Assembly (NCBI GenBank): GCA_964465385.1
Contig: CAYXIM010000095.1
Span: forward strand, 1-5,455
Source of the DNA: JAAYBY01 sp964465385
GTDB lineage: Bacteria > Bacillota > Clostridia > Saccharofermentanales > UBA5734
Direction of reading: 5' to 3'
DNA length: 5,455 nucleotides
Shown here: piece by piece, positions 1 to 5,339 of the stretch
How positions within the stretch are numbered: the first letter of the stretch is position 1
Layout of the letters: each line of letters opens with the position of its first letter
Notes under the pieces: model-generated
Databases searched by the model: none
What the model was told of the DNA's origin: nothing
What the model saw: only the letters and a program-made list of their open reading frames with translations
Position numbers and translations under genes: made by a program

Positions 1-47
1 GGCCTCTTACGAAGGCTGATCCTACCGGACACAGAGCCGGCGGAACA

Positions 48-56
48 TGTTATAAT
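48..56 (+). promoter_or_regulatory. Extended -10 promoter candidate for the replication pair
   Basis: TGTTATAAT is a perfect TATAAT (51-56) with the TGn extension, the class of SigA-type promoter that can work without a good -35. The best upstream match is only CGGACA at 26-31, with a 19-base spacer. Initiation would fall near 62-63, inside the left arm of the terminator stem at 57-68, so the transcript would lack part of that arm. The AT-rich string could instead simply be the A-rich flank of a bidirectional terminator. The call is inferred from sequence match alone. Confidence 0.45.
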
Positions 57-88
57 AAAACCCCGTCCAGTGCATGGGCGGGGTTTTT
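57..88 (+). terminator. Intrinsic terminator of an upstream unit
   Basis: The left arm AAAACCCCGTCC (57-68) pairs with GGGCGGGGTTTT (76-87) over 12 positions with one G-T wobble, around a 7-base loop, and ends in five Ts (84-88). This is a classic Rho-independent terminator for a plus-strand unit that ends at or before the window's left edge. The A-run at 57-60 and AT-rich flank could give weaker termination in the other direction. No identifiable gene end is visible in the 56 bases before it. Confidence 0.85.
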
Positions 89-108
89 ACCATCACAACC
101 CATCACCT

Positions 109-118
109 GGGGAGGGGG
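109..118 (+). promoter_or_regulatory. Ribosome binding site that sets a GTG start
   Basis: The G-rich GGGGAGGGGG lies six bases before the GTG at 125. The only upstream in-frame ATG, at 74, sits at the edge of the terminator loop and has no Shine-Dalgarno sequence, so 125 is the better start. The protein N-terminus then begins as expected for this family, with a short polar lead into the winged-helix region. Confidence 0.8.
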
Positions 119-124
119 CTGCCC

Positions 125-1201
125 GTGCAGATTCAGGAAAACAGAAAACTCTTGCTGTCGGATACCTTGGTGGCAGATCTCTTCATCCTTGAGTACCTGC
201 CGACCTTGAGTGGAACAGCCGTCAAATGCTATCTTTTTCTCCTCCTGAGTGCGCGAACCAATCGAACCATGACTCGGGATGAACTGGCGCGCAGGCTGGG
301 TGAAGAACAAGAACGCATCCAAACCGCTTTGCTGGAGCTGGCAGCTGCAGAACTGATCCAGTTGTCTGACCAGCACATCCAGCTCAATGACATCAAGGCG
401 GCTGAAATCGAACGGATCTACCGGCCCAAAACTGCCTCCATGCCCCGTGAAACCGATCAGGCGCAAAAACGGTTTGAGCAGCGGGAGCGCCTGATGAGTG
501 ACCTGTCTAGAACGTTTTTCCAGGGCATGATGAGCCCATCCTGGTATGGGGAAATCGATTCCTGGTTTGACCGCTATGGCTTTGAGCCGGAAGTGGTCTA
601 CGCCCTGTTCCAAGAGTGTGCACGGCGCAACAAACTGGACAGCAAGGCCTACATCAGCACGGTTGCACAAAACTGGTCTAAACGGGGTATTGTCACCTTC
701 CAGGACCTCAACACCACTTTTCTGGAGTATGACCGCATCAAAAAACTCAGCCGAAAAGTCGGCAGGAAAATGCGCAAAAGCATGACCGCCTACGATGAAG
801 AGCTGGTGGCCAAGTGGGTGGACAGCTTTGGCTTTGATTTTGACATCATCGACCTGGCGCTTCGAAAAACCACACGCATGACCCATCCGAACCTGTCCTT
901 TATCGATCGGATTCTGGAAGAATGGCATCGCAAGCAGCTGGACACAGTTGCGGCCATAGAAGCCTATGAAGCAAAAAAAGCAGGCCAATATGCACGTCGG
1001 CCTGAACCCGCGGCCGGGCGGGCCAATTTCGAACAGCGCAGCTATTCAAGCGACTTTTTTGATACCCTCTATGAACCGGTGGCTGACGAAACAACTGGTA
1101 GCCAGCCGCAAGAGGCAACACCCGTCGCGGATGGAGACAGTGTGGGCTTGAAGGCGTTGATGGAACAAACGCGGACGGACCAGCAAGCAGATCAGGCTTA
1201 A
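125..1201 (+). CDS. DnaD/DnaB-type replication initiation protein
   Basis: This 358-residue cytoplasmic protein has the layout of the Bacillota primosome proteins DnaD and DnaB, which remodel origin DNA and help recruit the helicase loader. Residues 10-100 look like the N-terminal winged-helix (DDBH1) domain, with a FILEYLP...KCYLFLL helix and a TRDELARRLG recognition-helix region. A polar linker (about 101-135) leads to two DnaD C-terminal (DDBH2) modules. The first ends in AYISTVAQNWSKRGIVT (175-191) and the second in NLSFIDRILEEWHRKQLDT (256-274); both show the family's tyrosine/phenylalanine, isoleucine and tryptophan spacing. The tail from 285 is low-complexity, rich in A, Q, E and D. 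One winged helix with two DDBH2 modules is closer to B. subtilis DnaB than DnaD, although clostridial proteins of this kind are usually named DnaD-domain proteins. The helicase-loader gene follows after 23 bases, supporting a joint role. GTG start chosen from the Shine-Dalgarno sequence. Family call strong, exact orthology unsure. Confidence 0.88.
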   Translation: MQIQENRKLLLSDTLVADLFILEYLPTLSGTAVKCYLFLLLSARTNRTMTRDELARRLGEEQERIQTALLELAAAELIQLSDQHIQLNDIKAAEIERIYRPKTASMPRETDQAQKRFEQRERLMSDLSRTFFQGMMSPSWYGEIDSWFDRYGFEPEVVYALFQECARRNKLDSKAYISTVAQNWSKRGIVTFQDLNTTFLEYDRIKKLSRKVGRKMRKSMTAYDEELVAKWVDSFGFDFDIIDLALRKTTRMTHPNLSFIDRILEEWHRKQLDTVAAIEAYEAKKAGQYARRPEPAAGRANFEQRSYSSDFFDTLYEPVADETTGSQPQEATPVADGDSVGLKALMEQTRTDQQADQA

Positions 1202-1224
1202 AAAGGGACGAGGCAGGAGGGCAC

Positions 1225-2232
1225 ATGAACCGTTCAATCAGGCGTCAGGTGATCCGCCTTTATGAGCAAAAACGTCTGGCGGCACAAGGGCGGCGAGACC
1301 AGGTTGTGGCTGGCGTCTACGCACGGCACCCTCGGGTTCAGGCCTTGGACCGTGCCTTGGCCCAGGCAGGTGCTGACCGGCTGCTGGAAGCCATTGAGCC
1401 GTCTGCTACACCCCGGGCCGCTGAGCAGATCCGCAACCTGAAAAAAGAGCGGGCCAGGCTGCTTAGCGACTTGGGTCTCGCACCAGATTTTGACCAAGTC
1501 CAGTACAGTTGTTCTCTTTGCCAAGACACCGGGCAGGTTGGCGGACAAGCCTGCAGCTGCTACCAGAAGCTGGCTGTCCCGCTGTTGATGGATGCCTCCA
1601 ACATGGCGCACCTGGCCGGCATGACATTTGACCGCTTCGATGAAAACTTGTTTTCCGACCAAGCCAGTCCCAACCGCTTCCAGTCCAAACTGTCACCCAG
1701 ACAACAGATCCGGGGGCTGAAAAAGATGGCCATCCAATTTGTTGAGGCCTTTGAAGCGCCACAGACCCGTAGCCTGCTTTTTGTCGGTATGCCCGGCACC
1801 GGTAAAACTTTTTTAATGGCCTCTATCGGCCACGAGCTGCTCAAACAAGGCCATTCCGTCTTGTACATTCCCGCACCAGCCCTTTTTGATCGTTGGCAGG
1901 ATCACCGGGTGCTGGCCACCAGTTTCAACCCGGACCCGGTTCGATTGGAAAACAGCCAGATGTTTAAAACCAGCCTGGTTAACAGCAGCCTGCTGATGAT
2001 AGATGACCTGGGCACTGAAGGGGCTTCACAAGGCCGGTATGGTGACTTGCTGGGTATCCTGGACAGCCGCCAGGGCCTGGGGCGTAAGATGGTTGTTTCC
2101 ACCAACATCGACCCGGCCCAGTTTCGGGACCAATACGATGAGCGGTTGCTCAGCCGCCTCTTCGGCGGGTTTTCTGTCTACCGTTTTTTTGGGGATGACT
2201 TGCGGTTGAGCCAAAACCGGTCGGGTCGCTAA
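1225..2232 (+). CDS. dnaI: DnaC/DnaI-type AAA+ helicase loader
   Basis: This 335-residue protein belongs to the DnaC/DnaI family of AAA+ ATPases, which load the replicative helicase onto origin DNA. The N-terminal half is helical and basic, then carries a probable zinc motif, CSLC (96-99) and CSC (110-112), in the CxxC-DTG-CxC arrangement common in clostridial members. The ATPase core follows: Walker A GMPGTGKT (188-195), Walker B LLMIDDLG (256-263), a sensor-1 STN (292-294), and a DERLLSRLFGG stretch (306-315) whose arginines fit the box VII arginine finger. Length is close to B. subtilis DnaI (about 311). AGGAGG (1215-1220) sits four bases before the ATG. The 23-base gap to the DnaD-type gene implies one transcript. 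IstB-like transposon ATPases share the core, but the zinc-motif N-terminus, the partner gene and the absence of any transposase favour a loader. Symbol by family analogy. Confidence 0.9.
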   Translation: MNRSIRRQVIRLYEQKRLAAQGRRDQVVAGVYARHPRVQALDRALAQAGADRLLEAIEPSATPRAAEQIRNLKKERARLLSDLGLAPDFDQVQYSCSLCQDTGQVGGQACSCYQKLAVPLLMDASNMAHLAGMTFDRFDENLFSDQASPNRFQSKLSPRQQIRGLKKMAIQFVEAFEAPQTRSLLFVGMPGTGKTFLMASIGHELLKQGHSVLYIPAPALFDRWQDHRVLATSFNPDPVRLENSQMFKTSLVNSSLLMIDDLGTEGASQGRYGDLLGILDSRQGLGRKMVVSTNIDPAQFRDQYDERLLSRLFGGFSVYRFFGDDLRLSQNRSGR

Positions 2233-2233
2233 A

Positions 2234-3337
2234 TCAGGGGTCGACAGCCAAAAAACCCAGACGGACCGCTTCTTCCAAGGGGTTTTCAGCCGATTTGAAG
2301 GGGCCGATAGCCGCCTGGCGGAGCTGTTTTGTCAGCATCGCCCGGTCTTGAGCAACGTCTGCCGGTGCAGTGCTGACAAGAGATAGGCGGCCATTGAGGG
2401 CCCAATGCGACAGGGCGGCAGGCAGCAGGATGGACTGTCCCTGGGATAGAGCCAGCTGCCAGGACTTGCCGGCCCGCGTGGCGGTCAAAAGGCCGGCGCC
2501 CTTGAGAACGGTCAGGCATTTAAAACGTGAGCCATCCTCTTCAAACGTATGCTGGCCGCGAAGATCCAGTTGTTCCACAAGGAAATAACGGTTGGCCACC
2601 AGAACCCACCGGGTCAGGTCGCCTGATTCAAGGGCCAGGCCTTTCAAAAGGGCGGGCGGGGGCAGGTCAAACCGGATAACATCTAACGCTTTTTTAACCT
2701 GCAGAGGGCGGGGCCGCCCCTGGTCATCGGTCCTGCCGTAATCAAACAGACGGTAGGTTGTGTCCGCGTTTTGCTGGATTTCACAGACCACGATCCCCCG
2801 GCCGATGGCGTGAACCAGCCCGTGTGGAATGTTGAGCACATCACCTGCCTGAACCGGAAGCTGGTTGAGCTGATCCAGGCAGCTGTCGCTTGTGAGCGCG
2901 TCTTCGAAATGCTGACGGCTGGTGCCTGTTTTGAGGCCCGCAACCAGGCGGGCACCGGGCCGGGCCGCCAAAACCAGCCACAGCTCGCTTTTACCTGAGC
3001 CTCCCTGTTCATGCCTGGCGGCATAGGTATCACCAGGATGGACCTGGACCGACAGCCGATCCTGGGCGTCAATCAACTTGATCAGGAGGGGGAAACGGGT
3101 GGACGTGCCGGCCAGGGTGCCCAGCAGGTCCTGACCCAGCAGCTGGCAGGCCGCTTGGAGTGTTTGGCCGGCCAAAGGCCCGTTGGCGATAACCGATTGT
3201 CCGTTGGGGTGGGCAGCCACTTCCCAGCTTTCACCAATTTTTTTCCCGGCTGGCAATTTTTTCCCCAAAGCAGCCAGGGCCTGACCGCCCCAAACGGTCT
3301 CTTTTAACAAAGGATGAAAGCACAAAGGACCCAGCAT
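2234..3337 (-). CDS. manA: Mannose-6-phosphate isomerase, class I
   Basis: This 367-residue cytoplasmic enzyme interconverts mannose-6-phosphate and fructose-6-phosphate, feeding mannose into glycolysis or supplying mannose units for glycans. The N-terminus carries the family's KETVWGG motif (12-18) and IGESWEV (34-40). The zinc ligands expected for type I cupin isomerases are visible: Q98 and H100 in LSVQVHPGD, E118 in GKSELW, and H176 in IPHGLVHAIG. The signature EIQQNADTTYRLFDYGR (186-202) includes the conserved arginine 196. Bacillus-type enzymes of this class have about 315 residues; here roughly 40 extra residues follow the last recognisable cupin strand (about 325 onward), and I assign them no function. 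AGGAGG (3345-3350) lies seven bases before the ATG. The gene stands alone on the minus strand, and its stop is one base from the helicase-loader stop. No terminator is evident after it. Confidence 0.92.
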   Translation of the reverse strand: MLGPLCFHPLLKETVWGGQALAALGKKLPAGKKIGESWEVAAHPNGQSVIANGPLAGQTLQAACQLLGQDLLGTLAGTSTRFPLLIKLIDAQDRLSVQVHPGDTYAARHEQGGSGKSELWLVLAARPGARLVAGLKTGTSRQHFEDALTSDSCLDQLNQLPVQAGDVLNIPHGLVHAIGRGIVVCEIQQNADTTYRLFDYGRTDDQGRPRPLQVKKALDVIRFDLPPPALLKGLALESGDLTRWVLVANRYFLVEQLDLRGQHTFEEDGSRFKCLTVLKGAGLLTATRAGKSWQLALSQGQSILLPAALSHWALNGRLSLVSTAPADVAQDRAMLTKQLRQAAIGPFKSAENPLEEAVRLGFLAVDP

Positions 3338-3353
3338 GGTCAGCCCTCCTACA

Positions 3354-3372
3354 GGTTATAACAGCTGTATTA
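3354..3372. repeat. 19-bp direct repeat, left copy, abutting the gap
   Basis: GGTTATAACAGCTGTATTA here is identical to 3436-3454. It forms the very last bases before the N run, and its core ACAGCTGT is palindromic. It lies just upstream of the manA ribosome binding site. Repeated sequence at a contig end makes it a likely cause of the assembly break, or a sign that the two contig ends overlap. Confidence 0.9.
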
Positions 3373-3382
3373 NNNNNNNNNN
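3373..3382. other. Assembly gap of ten Ns
   Basis: Ten consecutive unknown bases, a length often used as a scaffolding placeholder, so the true distance is unknown. It separates the manA leader from the acpS upstream region. No coding sequence is interrupted. Spacing of regulatory elements across it cannot be trusted. Confidence 0.97.
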
Positions 3383-3415
3383 CACTCATACCAGTGGTTA
3401 ACAGCCTTTTATGCT

Positions 3416-3444
3416 TTTACAAGTGTCAAATATGGGGTTATAAC
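3416..3444 (+). promoter_or_regulatory. Upstream SigA-type promoter candidate towards acpS
   Basis: TTTACA (3416-3421) and TATAAC (3439-3444) each match the consensus at five of six positions and are spaced by exactly 17 bases. Initiation would be near 3451, about 100 bases before the acpS start. The -10 lies inside the right copy of the 19-bp repeat. If the contig join is wrong, this -35/-10 pairing might not exist in the genome. Confidence 0.45.
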
Positions 3445-3454
3445 AGCTGTATTA
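3436..3454. repeat. 19-bp direct repeat, right copy
   Basis: This is an exact match to 3354-3372, offset by 82 positions as assembled. It contains a plus-strand -10 (TATAAC, 3439-3444) and overlaps a minus-strand -10 (TATAAT, read 3456 to 3451). A shortened relative, GGTTAACAGC, occurs at 3396-3405. The palindromic ACAGCTGT core could be an operator half-site or chance. Confidence 0.9.
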
Positions 3455-3459
3455 TAGCA
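3451..3459 (-). promoter_or_regulatory. Extended -10 promoter candidate towards manA
   Basis: Read on the minus strand, this is TGCTATAAT: a perfect -10 hexamer with the TGn extension. No good -35 is found 16-18 bases upstream. Initiation would be near 3444 and run leftward through the gap to manA. If the gap is a false join, the start point would sit about 25 bases before the manA ribosome binding site plus spacer, a normal compact leader. Confidence 0.45.
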
Positions 3460-3480
3460 CACAGGATCGCCGGCCTGCGG

Positions 3481-3509
3481 TTGTGAGGCGGCTTGTTTTT
3501 TGGCATAAT
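3481..3509 (+). promoter_or_regulatory. Proximal promoter candidate for acpS
   Basis: TTGTGA (3481-3486, four of six matches) is followed after exactly 17 bases by CATAAT (3504-3509, five of six), and TGG before the -10 supplies an extended -10. Initiation near 3516 would give a leader of about 36 bases. The position argues against the in-frame GTG at 3483 being a translation start, since it lies in the -35 element. Confidence 0.55.
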
Positions 3510-3515
3510 GAATTG

Positions 3516-3535
3516 CGGCTGTTGAAAAACAGCTG
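3516..3535 (+). promoter_or_regulatory. GNRA-capped hairpin in the acpS leader
   Basis: CGGCTGTT (3516-3523) pairs with AACAGCTG (3528-3535), with one G-U pair, around a GAAA tetraloop. With initiation predicted near 3516 the hairpin would form the 5' end of the transcript, six bases ahead of the GGAG Shine-Dalgarno sequence (3541-3544). No T-run follows, so it is not a terminator. A role in mRNA stability or translation is inference. Confidence 0.4.
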
Positions 3536-3551
3536 GGAATGGAGCAGGGGC

Positions 3552-3974
3552 ATGTTTGTTCAAACTGGGGTTGACCTCATCCGCATCAGCCGCATTCAAA
3601 AGGCTGTCGAACGCCTGGGCGATCCCTTTCTCAACCGCATCTGGACGGCCGCTGAGCAGGTTGAATGTTTGACCGGTGACCGCTCGTACAGCCAGCAGAC
3701 CTTCGCTTCTCTGGCTGCGCGCTTTGCTGCCAAGGAAGCGGTGGCCAAAGCCTTGGGAACAGGCTTTGGCCCAGCAGGTGTCAGCTGGACTGACATCAGC
3801 ACCACCAAGGACCGGACTGGTCGTCCACAGGTGCGCCTGATAGGCGGGGCAAAACGGCGTTACCGCACATTGGGTGGTACGTCAATTGCCATCAGTATGA
3901 CGCACGAAGGGGGATTGGCCATGGCACAATGCTGCTTGCTACACCGAGAGCCCTACCATGACGCATATGCATAA
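3552..3974 (+). CDS. acpS: Holo-[acyl-carrier-protein] synthase
   Basis: AcpS transfers the 4'-phosphopantetheine arm of coenzyme A to the acyl carrier protein serine, activating it for fatty acid and phospholipid synthesis in the cytoplasm. The 140-residue protein shows the family signatures: TGVDLIRISRI at the N-terminus with magnesium-binding D8, ARFAAKEAVAKALGTGFG (56-73) with catalytic E62, the GRPQVRL strand (90-96), and SIAISMTHEGGLAMAQ (111-126) with H118, comparable to SITHT in B. subtilis. It is slightly longer than the usual 120-125 residues because of the tail. The ATG at 3552 is preferred over the in-frame GTG at 3483, because the former gives D8 in the canonical position, has GGAG seven bases upstream, and the latter lies in a likely promoter. 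The next gene starts 17 bases before this stop, so the two are probably co-transcribed and translationally coupled. Confidence 0.95.
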   Translation: MFVQTGVDLIRISRIQKAVERLGDPFLNRIWTAAEQVECLTGDRSYSQQTFASLAARFAAKEAVAKALGTGFGPAGVSWTDISTTKDRTGRPQVRLIGGAKRRYRTLGGTSIAISMTHEGGLAMAQCCLLHREPYHDAYA

Positions 3975-5094
3975 GAACAAGCCCCAAAAACAGGGCCAGC
4001 GCAATGATCGCCCGCTTTCCAGCAGGAGTCGGCGCCGTTCTTCGGAACCCTATTGGACCTTTTATAAAAAATCTCTCTATGTCACCAAGCCTGCCTCCAA
4101 AAGGCCGGCCTGGCTGTTTCCGCTTTTGGTCACCCTGCTTGTTATCGCCCTTGTTTTCTGGGTTGCCCCCAAGTGGATCCGCCGTTGGGAAGCGGGTAGA
4201 GACCCCCTGGACCCGGCCCAAACTGCTGTTCAAGACCAGTTGTATGGGCCGGATGTGTTGGTGGTAACCCAGCCGGTCGCAGAGGTCTTTGACCAACCTG
4301 ACCTCAAGGCAAAACGGCTGGCCCAGGTCCTTTACCTGGAGGCGGTCCGACGAAGGCCGGTCCACGCAGAGCCAGGTTTTGTTGCAGTGGCTCTGGATGA
4401 GGGCATAGCGGGTTACATGCTGGCAGAAGACCTGCTGGCTGATGCCACAGCCATTGAGCCAGCCCGTTACCCTTACCGTGCCCTGGTGCTGGCACCCACC
4501 AAACGCATCTTCTCGCATGCCGAAAAGGGCACCTTGCTGCTGGAAGTGATGATGGGCACTGAGCTGTTTGTGGATTACCGTGGTGCAGGGGTTTGCCGTG
4601 TCCAGCTGGCGACCGGTGACACGGGCTGGATCAGCGAAGATGGGGTCATGGTTCTGCCTGCCCAGGAGGCGGTTGCCCCGCCGGCTGATCCGGCGCTGGC
4701 CTTTTGTGACACCGCCTTGCTTTTTCTTCAGGCAACAGCCCTGGAACAGGGCCTGAGCATACGAGGCATTTCCATGGAAGGTGTGGTTTATTTGTCGGCG
4801 CGGGTTAACGGCCTGGAGTTACCCAGGAGCCTGGAAGGCCTATGCACGGCCGGCCTGCCGGTCGCTGTCATCCGAGATGAACAAACGGGCCAACCAGTCA
4901 GCCATCACTGGAAACCTGGAGACCTGCTGTTCTTCTCAGCGGACGGGTCACAGCCAGATCGGCTGGGGATTCTCATTCAACCCGATCAGCTGTTGGCCAT
5001 TCGGCCAGGCCAGTCCAGCGTCCGCCTGCTGGACGTGCAAAAAGAAGAACAGCTGGTTGATCAGCTGTTCTGCATGAGACGTCTCTTTCCTTAA
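3958..5094 (+). CDS. Membrane-anchored SH3-like / degenerate NlpC/P60 protein
   Basis: This 378-residue protein has a basic cytoplasmic N-terminus (1-50, rich in K, R and S), one membrane helix (about 51-70, LFPLLVTLLVIALVFWVA) and an extracellular remainder, giving type II topology with no cleaved signal. Residues 98-160 and 173-233 resemble bacterial SH3 domains, the second with the GDTGWIS motif (220-226). Residues 245-360 follow the NlpC/P60 pattern: DTALLFL (251-257), EGVVYLSARVNGLELPRS (274-291), WKPGDLLFF (318-326), LGILI (336-340). The catalytic positions differ: the DCSG cysteine aligns with M273 in SMEG, the HVGI histidine with R335 in DRLG, and the third polar residue falls in LLAIRPG (345-351) with no histidine. 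Active family members cut peptidoglycan stem peptides; this one is probably non-catalytic, perhaps a wall-binding or regulatory protein (inference). It overlaps acpS by 17 bases, its Shine-Dalgarno sequence is weak (GAGAG, 3946-3950), and M4 is an alternative start. It ends in tandem TAATAA. Confidence 0.85.
   Translation: MTHMHKNKPQKQGQRNDRPLSSRSRRRSSEPYWTFYKKSLYVTKPASKRPAWLFPLLVTLLVIALVFWVAPKWIRRWEAGRDPLDPAQTAVQDQLYGPDVLVVTQPVAEVFDQPDLKAKRLAQVLYLEAVRRRPVHAEPGFVAVALDEGIAGYMLAEDLLADATAIEPARYPYRALVLAPTKRIFSHAEKGTLLLEVMMGTELFVDYRGAGVCRVQLATGDTGWISEDGVMVLPAQEAVAPPADPALAFCDTALLFLQATALEQGLSIRGISMEGVVYLSARVNGLELPRSLEGLCTAGLPVAVIRDEQTGQPVSHHWKPGDLLFFSADGSQPDRLGILIQPDQLLAIRPGQSSVRLLDVQKEEQLVDQLFCMRRLFP
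5039..5071 (-). terminator. rpmB terminator inside the neighbouring coding sequence
   Basis: AGAACAGCTG (5046-5055) and CAGCTGTTCT (5062-5071) form a perfect 10-bp inverted repeat around a 6-base loop. Read on the minus strand the stem is followed by a T-rich run (TTCTTTTT, 5046 to 5039), the form of an intrinsic terminator. It begins 31 bases past the rpmB stop. On the plus strand the same stem has no T-run, so it should not block the SH3/P60 transcript, whose codons for EEQLVDQLF it overlaps. Confidence 0.75.
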
Positions 5095-5102
5095 TAAACG
5101 CT

Positions 5103-5300
5103 TTAAGCCCGTTGCACAGCATTTGAACGAAGACATCTGGTACAAACATGCATGGTTTTGGGTGTACCGTCAACAACCACCTTCACTTTACGCACATTGG
5201 CCTTCTGGCGAACCAGAGCCCTGCGCGAAACCTGTGAACGGGTGATGCTGATTTTCCGACCAAAAAACATATCTTTTTGGCAGATTTCACACTTAGCCAT
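5103..5300 (-). CDS. rpmB: Large-subunit ribosomal protein bL28
   Basis: bL28 is a small basic protein of the 50S subunit. The 65 residues start MAKCEICQKD and contain the family's GRKISITRSQVSRR segment (14-27), a basic RQKANVRKVKVVVDG stretch (31-45), and HVCTRCLRS (51-59). C4, C7, C53 and C56 form two CxxC pairs, the zinc-binding version of the protein. The ATG at 5300 is preferred over an in-frame upstream ATG at 5330 because GAGGAGGAGG lies just before it at normal spacing and the protein then starts as L28 does. It stands alone, with a candidate promoter upstream and a terminator beyond its stop. It converges on the SH3/P60 gene with 8 bases between stops. Confidence 0.97.
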   Translation of the reverse strand: MAKCEICQKDMFFGRKISITRSQVSRRALVRQKANVRKVKVVVDGTPKTMHVCTRCLRSNAVQRA

Positions 5301-5339
5301 CTCGTACACCTCCTCCTCTTTGCGAAACACGCAGATGAA

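Noticed and set aside
1..19. Possible end of an upstream gene (a frame reading ASYEG then TGA at 17-19)
   Set aside because: Five codons are too few to support a gene. The terminator only shows that some transcription unit ends here.
74..124. ATG at 74 as the start of the DnaD-type protein
   Set aside because: It lies at the loop and right arm of the terminator, has no ribosome binding site, and would add 17 unfamiliar residues. The GTG at 125 has a strong one.
50..988. Long open minus-strand frame of 312 codons opposite the DnaD-type gene
   Set aside because: It is a shadow of the plus-strand gene: no Shine-Dalgarno sequence at the ATG, no recognisable domain, and the plus strand encodes a clear family protein.
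2252..2286. AAAACCC and GGGTTTT arms as a terminator after the helicase-loader gene
   Set aside because: Only seven pairs around a 21-base loop, with no T-run beyond the stem; too weak to call.
3483..3551. GTG at 3483 as an earlier start for acpS
   Set aside because: It falls in the -35 element of the proximal promoter candidate, lacks a Shine-Dalgarno sequence, and would add 23 residues before a canonical AcpS N-terminus.
3882..3929. SMTHE in AcpS in place of the common SHD motif
   Set aside because: B. subtilis AcpS has SITHT at the same place, so a threonine-histidine form is normal and not evidence of lost activity.
3892..4518. Minus-strand open frame of 208 codons across acpS and the envelope gene
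   Set aside because: No domain or ribosome binding site, and it overlaps two well-supported plus-strand genes.
3360..5070. Recurring CAGCTG words (3361, 3443, 3530, 5050, 5062 and others) as a dispersed binding motif
   Set aside because: CAG and CTG are frequent codons at this GC content, and several copies are explained by the repeat, the leader hairpin or the terminator.
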